Part shown: piece by piece, positions 50,789-63,219 of the stretch
How the letters are laid out: the number at the start of each line of letters is the position of its first letter
Numbering within the stretch: the first letter of the stretch is position 1
NCBI GenBank assembly: GCA_907163375.1
Contig: CAJQUW010006340.1
Coordinates: 620,001 to 684,000 of the forward strand
Direction: 5' to 3'
Length of the DNA: 64,000 nt
DNA from: Prostheceraeus crozeri
Taxonomy: Eukaryota > Platyhelminthes > Polycladida > Euryleptidae
Position numbers and translations under genes: made by a program
Notes under the pieces: generated by a model
Told to the model about the DNA's origin: nothing
Database searches by the model: none
The model's input: only the letters and a program-made list of their open reading frames with translations

Positions 50789-53099
50789 CAGGGCTGTGGA
50801 GCCGGAGCCGCGCCGGAGCCGATGGTTTTGGTCGGAGCCGGAGCCGATGGTTTTGGTCGGAGCCGGAGCCGGAGCCGATTTATCACAAAGGCTCCGGCTC
50901 CGATAGTTTGAGCTTTGATATAAATCTAGAATTTTGAAAGGTATTAATTGGCATCATAAAAAAATTAAATCATTTGAAATCTAAAGATATGTCTTTTAAG
51001 TATACCAATGATCTGTCCTCCATGATATCTTTCTTTGCAGTTGCCGCCTTCTTTAGTATTATATGTATTATAGTTACACGCATGTGTAATATTTTTTTAT
51101 TACATATGTTTCGTAAGACTAATTTCCATAGCTTTTAGTGACAACGTATTCTCCAAAATCCATTGATTTGAAGACTTTTTATATGCATGCTAACTAGATG
51201 ATTGTAGATTCCTAGAGACAAGTCGCCAGTCATTTATGTACACATTTCCAGTTCAGTCAGCAAAGATAATATAGCTACATTTCTTGCGCAATGTCTTAAA
51301 TCTAATACGGTTACTATGTAGATTACCATCTATTGGTATGGCTACTGGCATCTGTGACAATGCCAATTTAGGTTAGAAAAAGATCGCGAAGACCCGATCG
51401 CGAAAGACATCCTTCAGTCAATTCAACAGAGAGAATCGTTACTTTTTTCAAACGAACTTTTCCTGGCAGCAGTATTCTGTGATCCCAGGTACCGTATAGG
51501 CTTAAAAGACACAGCCCATGAAATAACAGCAATTCATACCTTGAAGAAAGTGGCAATGAAATTGCATTCCACAAATGCCGACATGACGGAAACGGAAACT
51601 GCACATGACGAAGAGATTTCTGATGCTACCGATGATCCTATCATCCTGACGCTGACGAATATGAGAAAGAACTCGACAAATTGCAAAGAATGCAGAACTC
51701 AAGCAATTCATCTGATAAGGAAAATCAAACCTTCGCGAGCACCTTGGAGAAAAAAAATTGAAGCATTAAGAAACAGTGGTCGACGAAAAGGAGACCTCTG
51801 GAAGTTATTGGACAGCGAAGACAAGCAATATGAATTATGCGATGAATTGGTACAGGCTAGAAAAATTGTATCTGCAATGCCGATATCACAGGTGTCCGTC
51901 GAAAGACTTTTTAGTTCCCTTAAACTTTTGCAGCCATCAAACAGGAGCTGCATGAAGCTAGATTTCATCGATGCACTGTTGTTCATTAGAACCAATGAAT
52001 AGTAGTACTGTTGAATGACATACATGTATAAGCCCTATCAGCAAGATTTAGATTTTAAGATTTTGAATTTTGATTATAAATAGTTGATTCGTATTCCATG
52101 TTTCTTGTTTTCATTTTATCAGCCTAACCATCATCAGAGGAATAGTGGTAATGGGTTATACATAAATTGAATATAATAATATACACGAATCATTGATGAA
52201 TTATTTAGTGCAACTTTACGCCATAATGAAAAATACGAAATTAACATAATGTAAGTTAAGCCTTAACCTATTAAGTATGCTGCATAGAATTACAAAACTC
52301 GTCCTAAATTAGATATTTTCAATTTTTTAAGCATAATTTTCAATTGTACATTTCTAGCATACACTGCAATGAGACAATCTAAATTACAATTTCTACAGAT
52401 GATGAGTCGTGGGCTACCCACCGATCATATTATTCATGGACCTACAGACTATTGGATAAAGGCAGTAACAAATAGCAATTACAACCTAAGCTAGTCTATA
52501 TACACTTTAATATTCGATAAAGCAATTGATATCTTTATTGATACGGTAAAATTGGCTATATAGCCTATACCCTTTCCATGTTCGAGTAGATACAGGCCCT
52601 ATAAGCTATTTAGAGGCATACGCTATCCAGTTTCATGTTCAAGCTTTGTTAGAAAGCTTATACTATTCGGCCCCTGTGACGGCTAATTAGGTATATCATC
52701 ATCACTCATGTGGTCTTATTTAATGTAGCCTCGTAGTAGACTGGTTGCAGGCTAGGCCAATTTATATTTAGCCAGTGCGGGAGATCTTTATCTAATGTAA
52801 CCAATCCAGGCTATAACTTTATTTTATCTTTCAGAGACAGTCAATTCATGCAAAAATATATGACAAGTATGTTCTTTATCATTATATTAGGTTATTATCA
52901 TTTTTATTATTAACTTAAGTCGTTGCTTGTTAATGAAAACTAATTTGATGATTGTAGCAAGCCTCTAAAGGCCACACCGTTATCCAAAAAACCCGTTCAA
53001 GGGATTCAGGATAACCAGCATAGATAGAACCTGAATTTGAAGTCGGAGCCGGAGCCGGAGCCGCAGCCGATGAGATAACGCATCGGCTCCACAGCCCTG
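50789..53099 (+). mobile_element. hAT transposon with GGAGCC-rich ends
   Basis: A 16-bp perfect terminal inverted repeat, CAGGGCTGTGGAGCCG, lies at 50,789-50,804 and 53,084-53,099. The flanks are CTATGAAG (50,781-50,788) and TTATGAAG (53,100-53,107), an 8-bp duplication with one change. Inside each end are repeats of GGAGCC. A transposase C-terminal part lies at 51,361-52,002. At 2.3 kb it is shorter than a full hAT, and the N-terminal half of the transposase is absent, so it is a deleted, non-autonomous copy. Confidence 0.88.
51361..52002 (+). pseudogene. hAT transposase C-terminal part
   Basis: A frame of 214 codons without a start. It has SNELFLAAVFCDPRYRIGL, a common hAT block. The C-terminal dimerisation region is ARKIVSAMPISQVSVERLFS followed by SSLKL and DFIDALLFIRTNE. 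The zinc-finger and first catalytic parts are missing upstream. It may begin at a splice acceptor (TTTAG at about 51,370), or the copy is truncated. Confidence 0.85.
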
Positions 53100-53389
53100 T
53101 TATGAAGACCCTGTTTCACAGGGTACCGCATTCCTGCATGGTCCGAAGGTTCGAAACTATATAAAATCTTATGAAATCGCAAATAAATTACGAGATTTGG
53201 GTGACTTAATGCAGTTTCATCATTTTCTAGCTAGACTCACCACCCCTTGCTACAAACTGCGCACTTGCCCCAAATTTGAGTTGTGCGCTGATATGATATG
53301 CACATTATTAAAGTCACTTTGGTAATGTTTCAATTCACATACAATTTCTTGCACAATGTTTACAACTAAAAATTTCAGTAAAAATAGGA

Positions 53390-54700
53390 ACGTTAATAAT
53401 TTCGAGATTTTCCCGATTCTGACAATCATTTGATGATTATATATTTTATCTTTAATATATATTTTCAACCCTATAATATGTAATTTTATCCCTAATAAAG
53501 GCTAATATGCGTGCATCAGCCCTCGATACCCTTTTCTATCAATTCGATTCTCAAAGGAAACATTTTGGTATCTGTATTATGTGCTATGCTCACACCTCTA
53601 ATAATAGATGCATCAAACCATAGATTAAGTAAACAGGTAGAGCAGCAACTCAGCATTTATTAAATCCCTATACTGTGTGCAGTTTCGATTTTGTTAAATG
53701 AATTCGAGTTGAGACCTAGTACCAAAAGTGAGATAAGTAAACTTTTGAAATTTAGAAGAAATTATGACGAAATTGACTGATCATGATAACAGTACACAAG
53801 GAATAATAGCATTTTACAAATCCTCTTTTTCATGACAACTTTGGAGACGTAGTGTACATTGAATTATCATCTAAGTAATAGTAAGATTACTATTACTTTA
53901 GTGCTCTACCTCACAAATTAGAGGACTTTCATGAGCGTGATCATATCACAAAGTAACAAACTACCTACCACTGAAAGAGAAAAATATCTAAATCAAAGAT
54001 AATGATCATTACCGTTCAGATTCAAGAAATGAACCATGAATTTAGAGAATCATAAAATCATACCGATGAAAATTGAATTGAAAACTTAATGTTTCAGTCA
54101 AGAATTATAATAAGATTTCAAATTTTTCCATTAAGTTTTGCATTATGATGCGGTTTATGCAATTTGCTTGATAATCAGCTTAATTTCTGCTTAATTAAGA
54201 TGCCTGTAAGCAAATGTTCAATCCTTTTGATATCTAATAATTTTCATACTGCTTATATAGAATAGGAATAATTTGCAATAGTAAAAGAATAATTTGCAAA
54301 AAATTGCCTTCTTGAAAGGCCATCATATATACTTTAGACCACAGGAACGCAATCTCCGCAAAAAAACTGAATCTTTTGTTACAAAAGTTTTCACTGTATA
54401 CTGATATTTTTGAGTCGACAGCTTGCTGTATACATACTCTATGCATCAGACCAATTTTTCTTTTTTGCACCTCCAATAAATGCATGACCATCCAGACAAC
54501 GGCCTGCATTTGTTTAATCGGTCCTTCATTTGTACCACGCAAATACGGACATATTTTTTTTACTTTTGCCCTTTTGCATTGATGTTTTTTCTATTATATC
54601 TGGAAAAACGTTTACAGAGAACGTACAATTCTGAAATTTCATGTTATGTTTGATTGTGATGCGGAAACCTTCATACCCGCGAAGCGGACCATTTTGCGAA
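53390..54700 (+). repeat. Dispersed repeat, copy B, in two blocks
   Basis: The blocks 53,390-53,620 and 54,430-54,700 align in order with 2,955-3,100 and 3,097-3,410. The roughly 800 bp between the blocks is absent from copy A and may be an insertion. No ends or duplication of that insertion were found. Confidence 0.45.
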
Positions 54701-56089
54701 ACAATGTAGATGAATGTCAGTATACATGATATCATTGAGTCAAGAGTCATTGATATCACTCATATCCTAAGCCAATTAGGATTTTGGTGTTTCTCTAAAA
54801 TCCTCTTTGTCAATGATTTATTTGTATTCAGTGTAAACATGTGTACATGTTTATTTGCCAGAAAAATGCAAACAAGCCACAACTTTGTAAGTATCTGGTG
54901 AATCTCAATTCAAAATAACAATGGTACTTCAAAGATATGATTGAAACACCTGAAACGAAGCAAATATTAAAATATATCTCTAATTTTCTGCCTGCTAACC
55001 TACCAAAGAGTTTGCAAAAAACCCAAAAGATGATGTTACACGACGCAATAATTACTAAATGATCTCTTTCAGAAAAGTTTACTCAGAAGTCCTCGATATA
55101 GACAAGGAATTGAGCACAGCTCAAATGGCGGCAATGCTTGAAGAAAAAATTGCTGTGTCTTATCTCATTGACAATAGTAATAGAGTAAGAAGACCGATAA
55201 TGAAACTTACATGCTGCATTCTTGTATTACGTACATGTGATATATATCACATATGTACTGTAGAATGGCAAAGTCAAGTTCTTTCGCCGTGACTATAAAA
55301 CATCAGTTATCTCATCACTCCGTGAGATAAACTACCGATGGGAAGACAGCAACTTGAACATTACAGATATAATCATTGCACGCATTTTGTGTCGGAAAGA
55401 AACAACATGTATTCGTTGCCTCTCGATGTCCCAGAAATCTTTTCACGATGATTTGAATTGTACAACATTTCCGTGGGAACCAATTGCAAATTATTGAAAT
55501 GATTGACAATAAATGTAATCTAAAACAGATTGCAAAGAAATCGAATGTCAGGTGAATTGAGAATGTATAAATATAAGACGTTCATACGTTTATGCGCATA
55601 AATACGCATATAATAGAACAATGCGTTTATAGAGGGAAATTGTATGAAGAAAGACTCGCTTCTTTGTGAAAAACTTTCAAATTTTTATAGGCCCTTCTGT
55701 TAGATATTGTGGAGGGCTATAAAAAAGACAGTATAATTGAATTAGTAATTGAAATAAACTTAAATCGAACTTTTGGACTTTTGGTCATTCCTTTCGCTTA
55801 AAATGCTTTGTGTACTTTCACCCGCCGTGTTTTTCACGAAATATTGAAACTTCCTGTGGTGGCGTTAAATCAAACAACCATGCATGGATGCAATTGTGAC
55901 ATCTCGCAAGAATAGAATCATGAAGTTCTTCTCTCTTTGATCTGTGATGTTTCAACCAAAATTAAGCAATGGACGTTTGCGCTCATTTTTATGAAATTGT
56001 AGTGCAAGTTTTCAGGATAACGATTATTTCGCCAATCATTTTGAAGATGGAATGAAATAAAAACTCGTAGCTTGTAGCATTTGGCAACG
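54701..56089. other. No gene recognised
   Basis: AT-rich sequence with short open frames (for example 55,059-55,292) that show no known domain. I see no repeats with clear ends. Confidence 0.4.
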
Positions 56090-56297
56090 TAAAGGTGCCT
56101 GTACACGAGTCAGTGAAATTGCGACAGTTATGGCTGACAGAATTACGAGGCTGTGTACATGCACTAAAATAAACACGTGTCCCAAGTAATTAAACTCTGT
56201 CTGACCTCTGTGAGTTTCTGACCTTCTTTTCTCCTCGTTTCTCTCTGACACATACTGTAATAAAACTTACGAGCCCATGTACACTAGGACAGTAAAC

Positions 56298-57496
56298 ATG
56301 AACCGACAGAAGTTAGCGGCGGCGGCAGCAATTGTGTATGCAAGTGAATCAGGGAAGAAGAGGAGATCCCGATCATGTTGGACTCGTGAGTGGATTTAAA
56401 ATATAAACATGTAACTCTGCATATAATTTGTAATCATGATTATACGAGTTAGTTAACTTTAGCCGAAGTACATGTAATTGGTGTTCCTATTTGTTTATAG
56501 GCGATTCCTACTCTTCGTTGGCTTACCTCTTTCGCATGTCACAATGTACGATTTCGAGGTTCATTCCTGAAGTTTGCCTAGTGATATATAAATCTTTAAA
56601 GGAAAATAACTTGGCGGTAAGATGTTTAAGTACTTGGGAATATATAAATACCTAATAATAAAATGTCTTTCTACATACAGATGCCCAAGTCTCCCGAGGA
56701 TTGGTTGGAAATATCGAAAGACTATTTTCAAAAATGGAATTTCCCCCATTGTATTGGTTCTCTGGATGGGAAGCACATTGTCAAGCAGGCCCCATACAAT
56801 TCTGGTAGTTATTATTATAACTATAAACATGAGCATAGTGTTGTGTTGCTGGTTTTGGTTGACGCGAACTATCGATTTATTTATATCGATTGCGGTTGCA
56901 ATGGCCGCATATCTGACGGTGGTGTGTTTTCGCGATGCTCACTTGCCAAAGTTTTGGAAAGTGAGGAATTACAATTGCCAGAGAAGGAGTGTCTCCCGGA
57001 AGGTACAATGCCTGTACCTTCTCTAATTGTTGCTGATGACGCATTTCCTCTTCGTACGAATATTATGAAACCGTATCCATTTCGTAATCAACCAGCTCAA
57101 AACCGTATATTTAATTACCGTTTATCTCGCGCACGGAGATGCGTGGAGAACGCTTTTGGTTTATTGAGTCAAGTTTTCAAGGTTTTCAGGAGGCCCCTCC
57201 TTCTGAATCCCGAGAAATATGAGTCAATAGTTATGGCGGCATGTACTCTCCACAATTTTCTCCTTTCAAAACCGTCGCATTTGAAGAAATCCGGTTTAGT
57301 GGATCACTTTGACGAGGAAGGTAGTCTGATTCCGGCTACTTGGCGGGATGAACCACAGCCAACCTCCAGTTTCCTGCCCCTTGATTCTCAAGGCGGCAAC
57401 AGATACTCAAATGAAGCATCAGCTATTCGTGAAGAACTGAAGAACTACTTTGTGTCACCTTGTGGTGAATTGTCGTGGCAGTATAAATTCATATGA
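56298..57496 (+). CDS. Harbinger transposase (DDE_Tnp_4 type), three exons
   Basis: Inferred exons: 56,298-56,385, 56,501-56,615 and 56,681-57,496, with GT-AG borders and matching phase. Exon 1 ends SCWTR, exon 2 encodes DSYSSLAYLFRMSQCTISRF (helix-turn-helix), and exon 3 the catalytic core with CIGSLDGKHI (first Asp), LIVADDAFPL (second) and RARRCVENAFGLL (Glu). The enzyme cuts and joins the TIRs with its MADF partner. Compared with relatives, about 70-80 residues usually found between W-T-R and G-D-S-Y-S-S-L are missing, and the intron there is only 115 bp, so a deletion or lost exon is likely. Confidence 0.82.
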
Positions 57497-57933
57497 TCCA
57501 TTTGATATACATGTACATGTATCTGTTGTTAAAAAGAAAGTCTTAAATTGATTTTATTTTTGTATGAACTGTTGTATCGATACCACCGATGTTTATTCTA
57601 TTATACTTTCTACTTACAATAATAATCTACTTGACCAATGAATGTGGAATAGTTATTAAAGTGAGATACATGTGTGTATGTAATGTGTTATTATCATTGT
57701 AATTTAAACAAAGTTATCATTTCATTGGTATACTATATACTACATGTATATACGACGTATGTGTTAATAATCCTTGTAAATAATATGTTAACGCATGTAA
57801 AAAAATGAAATTATTCACATATAGCCGACATTTACATCTATGTTACGCATATTCATTAAACACATCATTAGGCCTAATTCCCACATTCCGACCTTCAGAA
57901 AAACAATACATTTCCTTGTCACATTTCGTATTG

Positions 57934-60180
57934 TTAAAAATTTTCAGGATAATCAAAATCGCTCAACAACGAATATACATTCGATAATGATGTATTCAGA
58001 TCAGGAAATTGTTTCGAAGTTGATGTAGAGGCATCAATAAGGTCAGGTACCTCCGTTATAGTTAGCAATAACTTCTTTTTTAGAGCTGCTCTTGCACATG
58101 GATGACGTCCTCTTAATTCGGAAGCGATAAATGTACCGAAAATGTCGAATTCATCTGGCTTAGAACAGAGCACGCGTTTAGCCTTCTCCACAAGCTCAGA
58201 ATCGCATTCCTCTCTTCGCCGTTTCTTCTTTGACTGACCACTACCTTCCGAAGATTTTCCTTGAACATCCTCACACACTTTCTTTGTTACTGATGTATTG
58301 TTCACCTGAAAATGAAACAGTAGTGAATATCTACACTTAGGCATACCTGTACATACTCGTACATGTATATTGTACATGTATGTAGTCTGTGTTAGATGCG
58401 ATACATCTTATTACTTTACATGTTTACTTGATCGTATACTTCGTTACATGTAATATATTGTACACATGACAATATGTACAAAAATATACTTTTAAATAGA
58501 AGCAACGTATGTAATAATAATGATAAAAACAACATTAATAATACATGTAATACTAATATACAAGTATTAAAAATAAAGAAATTCATATGAGTTGATGATG
58601 AAAAAATCGAAATATTGTCAGAATAACATACTATTTATTGGCCTTGTTTTCTTTTATTTCTTATAGCAAATCACAAAATATTATATGGCCAATGATGAAA
58701 CTTACTATACATAAATATACTTTAATATATTAATACGTGCATGTATATATCGCTATACTGAAATATAAACATATTGGTATGGAAGTATGTAGGAATGTAA
58801 GTTTTATAACGTCTTTATTTACGTGTTATATATATTCTAGGCCCAAATATATTGCGACTATGAATATATGATCATTGATCACTGCAAGTTAATATAGCCA
58901 TCTTATTCTTTTCATATTTTTTGCGATCCAAACATGATGGGAAAGAAAAAATAGTGCGGAGTGTTAATTAATTATGATACATGTACGCATGGTATACGAA
59001 CACTTGTTCGACAAACTTTCGAACACTTCTTCGACACGACATTTGTTCGACACGAACACTTCTTCGACACGACATTTGTTCGACACGGACACTTCTTCGA
59101 CACGACGTTTGTTTGACTAAAAAATATAATTCTTGCTAATATAATGCTAGAAGCGTATTTGTAATTTAAGATATTACCCTAAAGACTAAAGATAGCCAGT
59201 ACCTAAAATTCTATTCATGTTAAATCCATAAACAATTATGACTGTTAGGACAATTATATATAATTATGACAATTAGGACTGTGTCAGTCCTTTTATAGTA
59301 ATCCAGCTATGGTGCTGTGATAAACTGACCTGGTTTGGCCACATATAAAGTATACATGTAGAATCATTGATGCAAGATATTTCCGATCAATCAATGCTAG
59401 ATAAAGCATTATTCATGCAGAACTTGTCGAAGAAGTTGTCCGTGTCGAAGAAGTTTTCTGTCGAACAAATGTCTTGTCGAAGAAGTGTCCGTGTCGAAGA
59501 AGTTTTCTGTCGAACAAATGTCCGAAAACATAGATATCAACTTGTCGAAGAAGTGTCCGTGTCGAAGAAGTTTTCTGTCGAACAAATGTCCGAAAACATA
59601 GATATCAACTTGTCGAAGAAGTGTCTGTGTCGAAGAAGTTTTCTGTCGAACAAATGTCCGAAAACATAGATATCAACTTGTCGAAGAAGTGTACCAGATC
59701 CGTACGCATGTAGGCCTACCGGTAACATTAAGTCAAGGTTAACCAAGGAAATAGTATTGAAAAAAGTTATGACTATGAAATAAGGTAGAATAATAAAAGC
59801 TTATGTAAATTTGTTGTTATGACATCTAGGCCTACTTACCGTCGATAAATTTGATGTTGACTTCCTTGCTTCCACTCCATCGCGAAGAAATTCAAGACGT
59901 GAAAAATATTGCCACTTCGATGTTGGAGCAGCAGCACTTCCTGATTTTACGATCTTCTGTTTCTGGAACTCGGTTGAAAACTGGCTCCTTAAATTATGTA
60001 GTTTTCGCACAATCTCTGAAGAAGAATGTTGTAGCGATGTTGGACAGAGCATCGTCTTTTTTCAATCGGTTTCGATGCTCTTCCGTTTTGATATCCCACA
60101 AACAGGGATTTTCCCTGTATTGTTCTATCAAACACTCAAACACTTCTGAGGGCTTCCACACTTTTTTTCCATCTCACCTT
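57934..60180 (-). pseudogene. Harbinger MADF-BESS partner protein, two exons
   Basis: Exon 1 (about 60,180-59,840) encodes a MADF domain: VFECLIEQYRENPCLWDIK, then KIVKSGSAAAPTSKWQYF. It ends at a GTAAGT donor. Exon 2 (58,305-57,934) follows a TTTTCAG acceptor and encodes a basic stretch (KKKRRREE) and a BESS-like helix (KPDEFDIFGTFIASELRG). In Harbinger systems this protein binds the TIRs and helps bring the transposase into the nucleus. Within exon 1, at about 60,010-60,035, the MADF domain continues in another frame, so there is a one-base frameshift. The start codon is not clear. Confidence 0.72.
58981..59715. repeat. Foldback element with inverted tandem arrays, in the MADF gene intron
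   Basis: The left array (58,998-59,118) repeats ACACTTCTTCGACACGAC-type units. The right array (59,421-59,692) is in the opposite orientation with a 68-bp period (starts at 59,541, 59,609, 59,677). The outer edges GTACGCAT and its inverse GTACGCATG also face each other. It lies inside the 1.5-kb intron 58,306-59,839. This is a foldback-type or MITE-like insertion nested in the Harbinger element. No target duplication is certain. Confidence 0.65.
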
Positions 60181-60505
60181 CAGACACTTCCATTCAGATA
60201 GACCACTGCTCTATCTCATTTGACGATGTCAGACAGCCGATGATATACGGACGACTGATAAGTGATTCAATCTGTCGGACAATCCTCAATTGCCTCCGCA
60301 AATTTAGTTACGTGTCCCATTACACTATGACAGAAGAACCGAAGGTCAGATAAAATAGGTCGGGATTATTACTAGGCTGTTTACATGTAGAGAGAAAATT
60401 GTCTGGAATCTCTCAGACCGCTGACGCGGAAAGAAAAAAGACGCTTTGTGATTGGGTAATATAACTACTGTCGCAATTTCACTGACTCGTGTACAGGCAC
60501 CTTAA

Positions 60506-61049
60506 GGAAAGTCCGATGCCGTTAACAAACAGAATTAAACGAAGTGACACTTGCTATAAACAAGTTTTAGACATGTTTAAATTAAAGTGCATGAAAACAG
60601 TTTTTAAGTCTTCCAAGAAACCCTCTAGGGAAAGTTAAAGAGTGTAGACATATCAACACATTTTTCTTTGCACTGCGAAAGAGTAGAGAGGTCCTTCACA
60701 CTTCTTCGAAAGGTATCTATTTGTTCGGCAACAGGCTGAGTGAAATCCAATAATCAATCGCAAAAGGTTTACACTTTCTTCGTTTCTGCTGATTCCAGTA
60801 TGAGAACGGTAATCCCTCGAAAAGGATTTAGCGATTAATCACAATATGAAACTTAGTTTCTATAGCTATCTGTAGCGATGGGATACTAGTCCACGACTTG
60901 TCGTAAGTCTTATACTCCATCGCGAGGTCGACTTACTTCTCAGTCTCAGGATGTTATGATCAGTAGCAGACCATCATTAAAGAATAATAGAAGGGTACTG
61001 AAATTCATAACTATGACAAAACTAAATGATTAAGTTCTTTCATAGTGAA
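60506..61049. other. No gene recognised
   Basis: Unassigned sequence between the Harbinger element and the PLE fragment. No open frames of note and no repeats with clear ends. Confidence 0.4.
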
Positions 61050-61138
61050 TCTCACTCCCGTTTGTGTCGTCTCCCCGAGAAAAGATTGACTGCTAAAAAT
61101 ATGTACAGTCTATTTGCTAAAAGACACGTACAATTCCG

Positions 61139-61170
61139 AGCTTTCGCGAGCCGGCTCGCATTGTCAAGGT
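61139..61170 (-). ncRNA. Hammerhead-like motif of PLE copy 2
   Basis: On the minus strand: TTGACAA, then a stem GCGAG, CCGG, CTCGC, then GAAAGC. This is the order CUGANGA, stem II, GAAA with two departures in the first strand. It lies downstream of the GIY-YIG frame, where PLE terminal repeats carry such ribozymes. Confidence 0.5.
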
Positions 61171-61285
61171 TTGGCAGGAGTGAGGGCACGTTCAACGTCT
61201 GGTCATTTCATGTTCGAATCCTACCAGCCGCACATCTTTTGCATGGTAATCTGATCTATCGTGTATTTAATCAATCTCATTGTTG

Positions 61286-61561
61286 TTAATGTCTTCGGTT
61301 CAGTGCTGGTCTTTGTTCTTCAATATGATTGGCTTCTGACAGTCTCGTCTCTATCGGTGATCTGCACCTGTCAATAATCTCTAGCTGGAAGTCTGTGATC
61401 GCCAGATGTCCATGATGGTATTGTCCTGCGTGCTCTGCCAATGCGCTATCCATGCTGTTATTTGATAGGCTGCGCTTGTGTTCATTATATTGGAAATTGA
61501 AAGGTCTTGACGTCTGACTTATGTAGCTGCCATGACACAACTTGCAAGTAAACCGATATAC
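61286..61561 (-). pseudogene. PLE GIY-YIG endonuclease fragment
   Basis: The frame reads VVYRFTCKLCHGSYISQTSR, then NEHKRSLSNNS, LAEHAGQYHHGH and ETRLSEANHIEE. This is the GIY-YIG core with its final Glu region. The canonical second Gly-Tyr-Ile-Gly word is changed to YISQTS. The first codons lie in the Tc1 inverted repeat, so the true frame continues beyond the insertion. Confidence 0.8.
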
Positions 61562-61563
61562 TA

Positions 61564-63219
61564 CAGTCCGTTTCATAAAAAGTGGATCATCCTAAAATTT
61601 GACTAAATAAAACATAAGTATGATACAGAAAGCATTTTTCATGTTGTTTCATGTCCCTAATATATTTAAATGTCCTTATATAATCTGATAAGCTATGATA
61701 CAGTAACGGTTCTTAAGAAGCTAATATTTTGTGGCCCTACCCTTATTGTCAATGACATTACCAATTCGTCTAGGCATTGATTCGATGATATCGTTGATTT
61801 TTGACTGATTTAACTTTCTCCACTCTCTTTTTAACAGTGACGTAAGTTGTGATACGCCATCTGTAGGTAGCAGTGAACGACGAACGTTACGTTTTAGAAT
61901 ACTCCATACATTTTCTATGGGATTCAGATCAGGAGAACGAGCTGGTCAAGATAATGTCCTAAGCCCTAATTGAGACTTGCATAAGTTGACTCTACTACTC
62001 CTGTGACACGTAGCATTATCATCCATAAATAACCAAGTCGATGGATCACCAAGTTGATCTGTCATTTGGCCAATGTTCATTCGTAAAACATTCACATGGC
62101 GTTCAGAATTCATGGTTCCTTGCTGTATGTGAAGTTCAGAGCGGCCATTGGTCCAAATGCCAGCCCAAATCAGTAGAGTCGCACCACCTTGTACCCGGGG
62201 ACGACGTAAATGTCTCGGAATTTCCTGATCAGATTTTATCCATAATCTCAATCGACCATCACTATCCTTCAGACGGACTGATGCCTCATCAGACCAGACA
62301 ACCCGATCCCATTGATTTCGCCAGTGACAATGACTCATTGCCCATCTGAGACGTCTTTTTGTATGCTGATCTGATAATTCGATTTGAGAGGGCCTCTTAC
62401 AGCTCTTGAAATTCGACTCAATAAGTCGTCTACGAATAGTGGACTTAGAAATAGACGAAACTAGTGCAGCCATTTCAGTTAACGAGAGATTTGGATCAAC
62501 TTTAACAAATCTCAAAATTAGGCGATCTCTACGCTTGGATGTTTTGCGTGGACGGCCAGAGCCCTCTTTACGACAGAGTCGAAAATCATCATTATGCCAT
62601 CGATGCACATTTGTGTAAGGGACATTTAGTCGCTTGCTTGTAGCTCGCAAAGAAAACTCTAGTTCTAGCAAGGCTGACACTTTGCCTTTTGTGAATGCGA
62701 TCTCGTTATTGTTCATTTGTGCTTTGTATTGTTTTCAACCGGTAAGAGATAGATTTATGCTGAAAGCAATCAGGAGTGCTGCCAACACCATCGCAACGAA
62801 GTCAGGAAGCTATGGAACATGAAGTCCAGTTAATCACATGTAGCAGTTACATTATTGTTGATGAATAATGGTGCTATACTGGCTCCGATTGACCGATTTT
62901 CTTTATTTTTGTTTTGCTTGATAGCTTTTGGCTTGTAGAACAACATATTACATAACAAAGGAAACAAATGTAATTTTATAAGAGTGAGGTATGATTTTGT
63001 GTAACATTGCTAAATGAAGATCAAATTATCTACTACTTTTTTTATCTATAACAGGAAAACAACTCAATATTCATGCTTGAAATTTCCAACAATGATATTA
63101 GTAAGCACAACTGACATATCTTCCAAATTTCAGAGAAATTCGTTTAAGTTTAGCGGAGTTAGACAAAGTTGAAGTTAAGGCGATGTTTAAGGGTGATCCA
63201 CTTTTTATGAAACAATCTG
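61564..63219 (-). mobile_element. Tc1-type transposon, copy 2, nearly complete
   Basis: Terminal inverted repeats of about 30 bp start CAG and share TTTCATAAAAAGTGGATCA, with several mismatches (61,564-61,595 and 63,188-63,219). TA duplications lie at 61,562-61,563 and 63,220-63,221. The 1.66-kb size is standard for Tc1. It is inserted in PLE copy 2, hence younger. Confidence 0.85.
61721..62716 (-). pseudogene. Tc1 DD34E transposase with one premature stop
   Basis: From ATG at 62,716 the frame encodes a paired-like DNA-binding region (SLRATSKRLNVPYTNVHRWH, GSGRPRKTSKR), the first Asp in VVWSDEASV, and the second in WLFMDDNATCHRS. At about 61,947 a Trp codon expected in LSWPARSPDLNPIE is TGA. 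Beyond it the same frame continues with ARSPDLNPIE (catalytic Glu) to a stop at 61,721. The total of 331 codons is close to the family's 340. This copy is inactive by a single nonsense change unless read through. Confidence 0.9.

Larger units (their letters stand above)
56093..60502 (+). mobile_element. PIF/Harbinger transposon
   Basis: 36-bp perfect terminal inverted repeats start AGGTGCCTGT (56,093-56,128 and 60,467-60,502). The 3-bp target duplication TAA (56,090-56,092 and 60,503-60,505) is the family standard. The 4.4-kb element carries a DDE transposase on the plus strand and a MADF-type DNA-binding partner on the minus strand, the two-gene plan of Harbinger elements. The perfect TIRs suggest a fairly young copy, but both genes show damage, so autonomous movement is unlikely. 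Confidence 0.93.

Noticed and set aside
50737-50937. Open frame rich in Ser-Arg-Ser-Arg near 50.8 kb
   Set aside because: It reads through the GGAGCC hexamers of the hAT tip.
10777-54700. Large inverted segmental duplication centred on the Polinton
   Set aside because: The DEG/ENaC genes are inverted to each other, but they are diverged, and the dispersed repeat copies outside them lie in the same orientation, with no other matching flanks.
59421-59692. CRISPR-like array
   Set aside because: The units are contiguous 68-bp repeats without variable spacers and have an inverted partner at 59.0 kb in an animal genome.
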